From Burkholderiaceae bacterium (GTDB lineage: Bacteria; Pseudomonadota; Gammaproteobacteria; Burkholderiales; Burkholderiaceae), in NCBI GenBank assembly GCA_947448415.1, contig CANFMT010000007.1:32616-96615 (forward strand): a stretch of DNA of 64,000 nt. Direction: 5' to 3'. Each line of letters opens with the position of its first letter. Position 1 is the stretch's first letter. Positions 59,927 through 64,000 of the stretch are shown here, piece by piece. The notes below the pieces were generated by a model that ran no database searches, had not been told where the DNA came from, and saw nothing but the letters and a program-made list of their open reading frames with translations. The position numbers and the translations under genes were made by a program.

Positions 59927-62133
59927 GATTGAAGAAATTGACTTAGCAAGAAATCTTCAAAAGCATGTATTGGCTCGATATCGCCATATAAGCAATCACG
60001 CACCTCAATAATCCTCGCCTTAACATGCCCTCGATATTCTTTATCTTGCGCTAGGCGAATAGCAAGGTCAACATATTCCTGGCCAGTATTTGCAATCAAA
60101 TCAGGCATTGCCATTTTTTTGAGAATACCGCTGGCAAATCGACCTCTCATGAATTTTCCCTCTATCGTAACAATTGGTAAAGCACAATCGACTGCCTGCA
60201 TAGCAGTATTAAATCCAGAAAAACCAATCGTATCTAAAAATGCATCAGCATATTTCATGAGCCCATAAAATTCTTCAGATTTTAACCAAGGTATAAAAAT
60301 TACATAGTCGTCAAGATTTAAGTTTTCCTTAGCAAATGCCTTCGCTAATCTCAACCTCAGAATCTCTGACAAGTTATTGCTGTATTGAAAAAATATGAAG
60401 TTACATTTACCTAAACGCTTAGCAATTTCTACAAAAATCCAATCATGCTGAGGAGAATATTTATAAGGAACGCCAGGGCATATAAATATTGGTTTATTGA
60501 GATCAATTCCCAGGCTTTCAATATCAATATTTTCAAGAATGACTGGTAACCTCGAATAACTGCAGCCTAGATTCGGCAGTGTAACCAAAGTTTCCGTATA
60601 AGCATCTTGAGATAACTCATCTTCAAATAAATCAGCAGATAAATAATAATCAATAGTTGGTAATCCCGTAGTTTCTGGATGACCCCAGCATGCAATTTGA
60701 ATAGGTGCTAATCGCAAACAAGCTAGCTGAGTTGTAAGTGCATCCATACCAATTTCTGGATAGAGCAACACATCAACATTCTGCTTAAGAATTACTTGTG
60801 CCCAATCTAATAATGAAGATTGATTATTGGTAAAGGTTGTTGCTCTGGCCTTAGCGGCAAATGTTTCCTCATCAGCATCATGACCTAGATGAAAAATATG
60901 GATCTCAAATTTACTTATATCGAGATTAAAGACCAGTCCTTTGGTAATGGCATTCCAAACCGAGTGATCGCGAATTTGCTCTCCAATAATGCCAACTTTA
61001 ATTTTCTCGCACTCTTTTTTTCTGCTCAACTGTAACTTATTATTTTTTTGCCACTTATCCATTAGACGATTGCAAATATACCCATAATGATTTAATAAAT
61101 CTTTATTATTAATCTCCTGATATGCCAAATAAAATGGTTGAAAAGTGCCGACTACCTCGAGTGTGCCGTCCTGCACCTCTCCACTTAACTGTTCTTTAAG
61201 CTGTAAAATCTCTTTTGCGAACGTCTCTCTAAGTTCTTGAAAATTTTCAAGGCCATTAGGGACAACTGGAATTGATGTGAATAACTTTGCCCATAGAGCT
61301 TTCTGATAATTTGGCATAAGGTCTAAAGCATTTTCAAAACATGTCCTAGCATCCAATAAACGGGACGATGCATTTAAGAGAATGCCTTTATTGGTCAGTG
61401 TTACATAGTCATCAGGCCTAAGACTCAATGCCCTATCGTAGGAAGCAATTGCCTCGTCAAAACGCTTCAGCAATTGCAGTGTTACCCCCCTATTGACCCA
61501 GACCTCATGATATTCTGGTCTAAGACTCAATGCCTTATCGTAGCAAGTGATTGCCTCCTCAAAACGATTGAGGCCGTGGAAGGCTACACCACTACTTAGC
61601 CAGCACTCCACATAGTTCGACTTCAAGCTTAATGCCTTATCGTAGCAAGTGATTGCCTCCTCAAAACGATTCATTCCGTGAAGGGACAATCCTTTGCTTA
61701 GCCAGCACTCAGCATAATTAGGGTCAATTGCCAAAGCTTTTTCATGACACACTAAAGCCTCATCATAACAGCCCAAACTAGATAACGTTTTCCCATAACC
61801 AAGCCAAAAATCTGGATTATTAGGCACTAGGGAGACTATTTTTTTATAGCAAATCAGAGCATCTTTAGCATTGCCAGAATCAGAAAGAGCTTTAGCCAAG
61901 TTATATTGTATTGATTCATCATTCGGATTAATTCGCATTGCCTTTCGAAGAAAATCAACAGCTGAATCAAAATTACCCTGTGATGCCTTTATCAAACCGA
62001 GGACTTGTAATGCAAGCAGATTTTTTGAGTCCAAAAGCAATACTCTTCTTAAAATTAAATCGGCGCCATCAAGGTTTCCGGCCTGAAATGCCTGGATGGC
62101 TTGCTGAAGCATTATTTGAAGTGAAGGAGTCAT
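59911..62133 (-). CDS. TPR protein with OGT/SPINDLY-like glycosyltransferase domain
   Basis: The N-terminal 330 residues hold about eight TPR units (for example WLSKGLSLHGMNRFEEAITCYDKALSL). The C-terminal part is a GT41-like domain with KVGIIGEQIRDHSVW, LRLAPIQIACWGHPETTGLPTIDYYLS and a donor region FLDTIGFSGFNTAMQAVDCALPIVTIEG. Bacterial relatives add sugars to proteins such as flagellins or adhesins; whether this one is a protein O-GlcNAc transferase is unknown. I start at ATG 62133 (MTPSLQIM), giving 740 residues; the track begins at a TTG. It ends over the integrase remnant, so its 3' end may have been attached secondarily. Confidence 0.82.
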   Translation of the reverse strand: MTPSLQIMLQQAIQAFQAGNLDGADLILRRVLLLDSKNLLALQVLGLIKASQGNFDSAVDFLRKAMRINPNDESIQYNLAKALSDSGNAKDALICYKKIVSLVPNNPDFWLGYGKTLSSLGCYDEALVCHEKALAIDPNYAECWLSKGLSLHGMNRFEEAITCYDKALSLKSNYVECWLSSGVAFHGLNRFEEAITCYDKALSLRPEYHEVWVNRGVTLQLLKRFDEAIASYDRALSLRPDDYVTLTNKGILLNASSRLLDARTCFENALDLMPNYQKALWAKLFTSIPVVPNGLENFQELRETFAKEILQLKEQLSGEVQDGTLEVVGTFQPFYLAYQEINNKDLLNHYGYICNRLMDKWQKNNKLQLSRKKECEKIKVGIIGEQIRDHSVWNAITKGLVFNLDISKFEIHIFHLGHDADEETFAAKARATTFTNNQSSLLDWAQVILKQNVDVLLYPEIGMDALTTQLACLRLAPIQIACWGHPETTGLPTIDYYLSADLFEDELSQDAYTETLVTLPNLGCSYSRLPVILENIDIESLGIDLNKPIFICPGVPYKYSPQHDWIFVEIAKRLGKCNFIFFQYSNNLSEILRLRLAKAFAKENLNLDDYVIFIPWLKSEEFYGLMKYADAFLDTIGFSGFNTAMQAVDCALPIVTIEGKFMRGRFASGILKKMAMPDLIANTGQEYVDLAIRLAQDKEYRGHVKARIIEVRDCLYGDIEPIHAFEDFLLSQFLQSQKSI

Positions 62134-62300
62134 GAAAAATATTTTAAAGGAAGTAGACTCATAAATCTCATAAATGGGTAACAAAAATAGCAAACTGCAA
62201 GATGTGTTAATAACTTAATTGATAGGCTTAAGATCCTAGAAACTACATAATTTATCTCAAAGTGAAGTAAATCGAGGTTCAGGATTCAGTGAATAAAAAT

Positions 62301-64000
62301 TTAGATGATTGATATGTGGTCTGCTTGCAATCCCAACTGGTATCGCTCACACATTTTGATATAAGCATCTTCAAGATGTCTAGAGAAGCGATCCGTATCA
62401 AATAAGGGCGCTGCAAGACGATTTTTTGCTAAATTTTCTTTAATGACATCTAATTTTCTACGATTAGAAGCTAGTTCGATTGCTAGCGATTCATACTCTT
62501 CTTCAGTATAGGTAATGAGCTCACTCAAACCCGCGGCACTCAGGAGACTTGCGGCAACCCTACCTGGAAAAGTCTGTCCAATTAAAGTCAAAAGAGGTAA
62601 CCCAGCCCATAAAGCATCACTAGTAGTGGTATGAGCGTTATAGGGCAAAGTATCCAGAAATAAATCCGCCTGACGATGGCGAGCCAAATGCTCTGCTATT
62701 GGCATACGGTCAGCAAATATCAGTCTGGAAGAATTTATCCCTCGAGCGGCAGCTTCTTTAATTAGATTTTCTTGAGCCATTGGGTTGTCTGCCAAAAGCC
62801 ATAAAACACTTCCTTCAACCGATTTTAATATTTGCATCCAAGAATCAAAGGTGGTTGGAGTTATTTTGTAATTGTTATTAAAGCAAGCAAATACAAAAGC
62901 ATCCTTAGGAAGGCCTAATTGAGTTCTTGAAAATGACTTTTCAGAAATTTGCCTTTGATTATCATTTGCTTGATAAGTATTTGGAAGATACACAACTTTT
63001 TCAACATAATGTTTTTGTGACTCTTCTGGGATCACTATTTTGTCGGCAATGATGTAATCCATGTATTCGCTACCAATCGTTCCCGGAAAACCAAGATAAT
63101 TCACCTGAATTGGCGCCGGCTTATAAGAAAATACTCCCTGCCTTGCTTGGCCAAAAAATCCATTCAAATTTACAAGGATATCAATCTCATTTGATTGAAT
63201 GAGATGGGCCGTCTTTAGATCAGAAAACCTAGAAATATCAAACATATTTTCGCCAAAAGCTTTATTTATTCGTTGCCGGTACTCAGAGCCATCATCCCAG
63301 CCACTATCAAAAGCAAATATTTCAAATTTTTCTTTGTCGTGCAGCTCCCATATTCGGGTCATTAAAATTGAAGTGGCTTGATTTCTAAATTCACCACACA
63401 AATAGCCAATGCGAAGTTTGCCATGAATATATTTTGCACTTCCAGCTAAACTATTTAAGGCTGGATACTTATCACCAGAGTAGGTTACCGCACATTTTTT
63501 TAAGAGTTCTTCCGAGATTGCTATACCCTGAAAACCAAAGGGGTAGGAACCCATTCTGCCTTCTTCAGTTAACTTAAAAATATCTTCGATAATTTTTTCA
63601 TAGTCAGTCCAATCACAAGCCAACATCATTTGATGATGAGCCTCGCCTAATAAATAAGATTCACCAACTTTAAGATCTAATGCCTTTAGATAGCATTTTG
63701 CAGACTCGGGATGCTTCTTCAAAAAATTAAGTGTTGTCGCTTTATTAGACCAAGCTTCGGCGTATTCAGGCTTAAGACTCAGAGCTTTATCGTAATGAGA
63801 AATAGCCTGGTCATAAAGCTTAAGCTCATTTAATGTCACACCTTTATTGGACCATGCTTCAGCATAGTCAGGCTTAAGACTCAGTGCTTTATCGTAATGA
63901 GAAATAGCCTGGTCATAAAGCTTAAGCTCATTTAATGTCACACCTTTATTGGACCATGCTTCAGCATAGTCAGGCTTAAGACTCAGTGCTTTATCGTAAT
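62301..64000 (-). CDS. TPR-OGT glycosyltransferase, 5' part beyond the window
   Basis: The frame remains open to the right edge; the track's start at 63941 is a GTG inside a TPR repeat, so the true start lies outside. TPRs of the SHYDKALSLKPDYAEAWSNKGV type are followed by a full GT41 domain: KLRIGYLCGEFRNQATS, LVNLNGFFGQARQGVFSYKPAPIQVNYLGFPGTIG, FACFNNNYKITPTTFDSWMQIL and DTLPYNAHTTTSDALWAGLPLLTL. It is closer to standard OGT/SPINDLY than its neighbour. Two TPR-OGT genes in a row suggest paired protein glycosyltransferases acting on a shared target. Target and sugar are not shown by the sequence. Confidence 0.85.
   Translation of the reverse strand, partial: YDKALSLKPDYAEAWSNKGVTLNELKLYDQAISHYDKALSLKPDYAEAWSNKGVTLNELKLYDQAISHYDKALSLKPEYAEAWSNKATTLNFLKKHPESAKCYLKALDLKVGESYLLGEAHHQMMLACDWTDYEKIIEDIFKLTEEGRMGSYPFGFQGIAISEELLKKCAVTYSGDKYPALNSLAGSAKYIHGKLRIGYLCGEFRNQATSILMTRIWELHDKEKFEIFAFDSGWDDGSEYRQRINKAFGENMFDISRFSDLKTAHLIQSNEIDILVNLNGFFGQARQGVFSYKPAPIQVNYLGFPGTIGSEYMDYIIADKIVIPEESQKHYVEKVVYLPNTYQANDNQRQISEKSFSRTQLGLPKDAFVFACFNNNYKITPTTFDSWMQILKSVEGSVLWLLADNPMAQENLIKEAAARGINSSRLIFADRMPIAEHLARHRQADLFLDTLPYNAHTTTSDALWAGLPLLTLIGQTFPGRVAASLLSAAGLSELITYTEEEYESLAIELASNRRKLDVIKENLAKNRLAAPLFDTDRFSRHLEDAYIKMCERYQLGLQADHISII
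63784..64000 (-). repeat. Exact 102-bp tandem repeats encoding TPR units
   Basis: 63784-63885 and 63886-63987 are identical over all 102 bases, and a third copy begins at 63988 and leaves the window. Each unit is 34 codons, one TPR. The unit before (toward 63720) is diverged, so the exact copies come from recent duplication or gene conversion. Confidence 0.95.

Noticed and set aside
63720-64000. Regular repeats at the right edge as a possible CRISPR array
   Set aside because: The 102-bp unit is fully coding, in phase with 34-residue TPRs, and has no unique spacers.

Overview
The window looks like a chromosomal segment of a betaproteobacterium of the Burkholderiaceae, most likely Polynucleobacter or a close relative. 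I infer this from the gene set and order (nitrilase-tldD-aroG, glcDEF, recG/queA-tgt-yajC-secDF, waaA-purB, pntAA-AB-B, groSL, pgk-pyk-fba-purC-purE-purK, waaF, moaC), the moderate GC content and the tight packing with ATGA overlaps. No similarity search was possible, so the genus is an inference. I saw no rRNA, tRNA, insertion sequence or CRISPR array.

Layout. 1-25.2 kb is ordinary core genome: protein quality control (tldD), DAHP synthase, cobalamin adenosyltransferase, glycolate oxidase glcDEF with yggS-proC, ubiA, recG, queuosine synthesis (queA-tgt) leading into the Sec accessory complex (yajC-secD-secF), waaA-purB, a GST, mnmA and the proton-translocating transhydrogenase pntAA-AB-B. 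25.15-33.46 kb is an integrative element inserted in the 3' end of pntB. It is bounded by perfect 61-bp direct repeats that duplicate the last codons of pntB. It carries a tyrosine integrase, a large primase-helicase-like replication protein, a cluster of strong hairpins, a 59-residue stand-alone sigma-70 region 4 protein that the ORF track misses, a secreted tandem-repeat protein and several small unknown genes. No capsid, portal or conjugation gene is visible, so it resembles a phage satellite or a minimal integrative element. The original transcription terminator of the pnt operon now lies just beyond attR.

33.5-56.2 kb returns to core genome: a Bug/TctC binding protein, a lipoprotein, groSL with a CIRCE operator, a BvgAS-like phosphorelay preceded by a degenerate EAL protein, a PBP4-type peptidase, a long minus-strand glycolysis/purine operon (pgk to a Sua5 gene), ilvE, waaF, an M48 protease with TPRs, and moaC.

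56.2-64 kb is AT-richer accessory DNA devoted to glycosylation: an FkbM methyltransferase, GT2 and GT4 glycosyltransferases, and two TPR/O-GlcNAc-transferase-like (SPINDLY) proteins, the second running off the window. Between them, at about 59.55-59.93 kb, lie a decayed copy of the moaC 3' end and, directly behind it, a decayed 5' end of an integrase related to the intact one at 25.4 kb. The fossil even keeps a TGTCCAA motif at the same distance from the integrase codons. This suggests that a second element of the same family once used the moaC 3' end as its attachment site, and that the glycosylation island is linked to that event.
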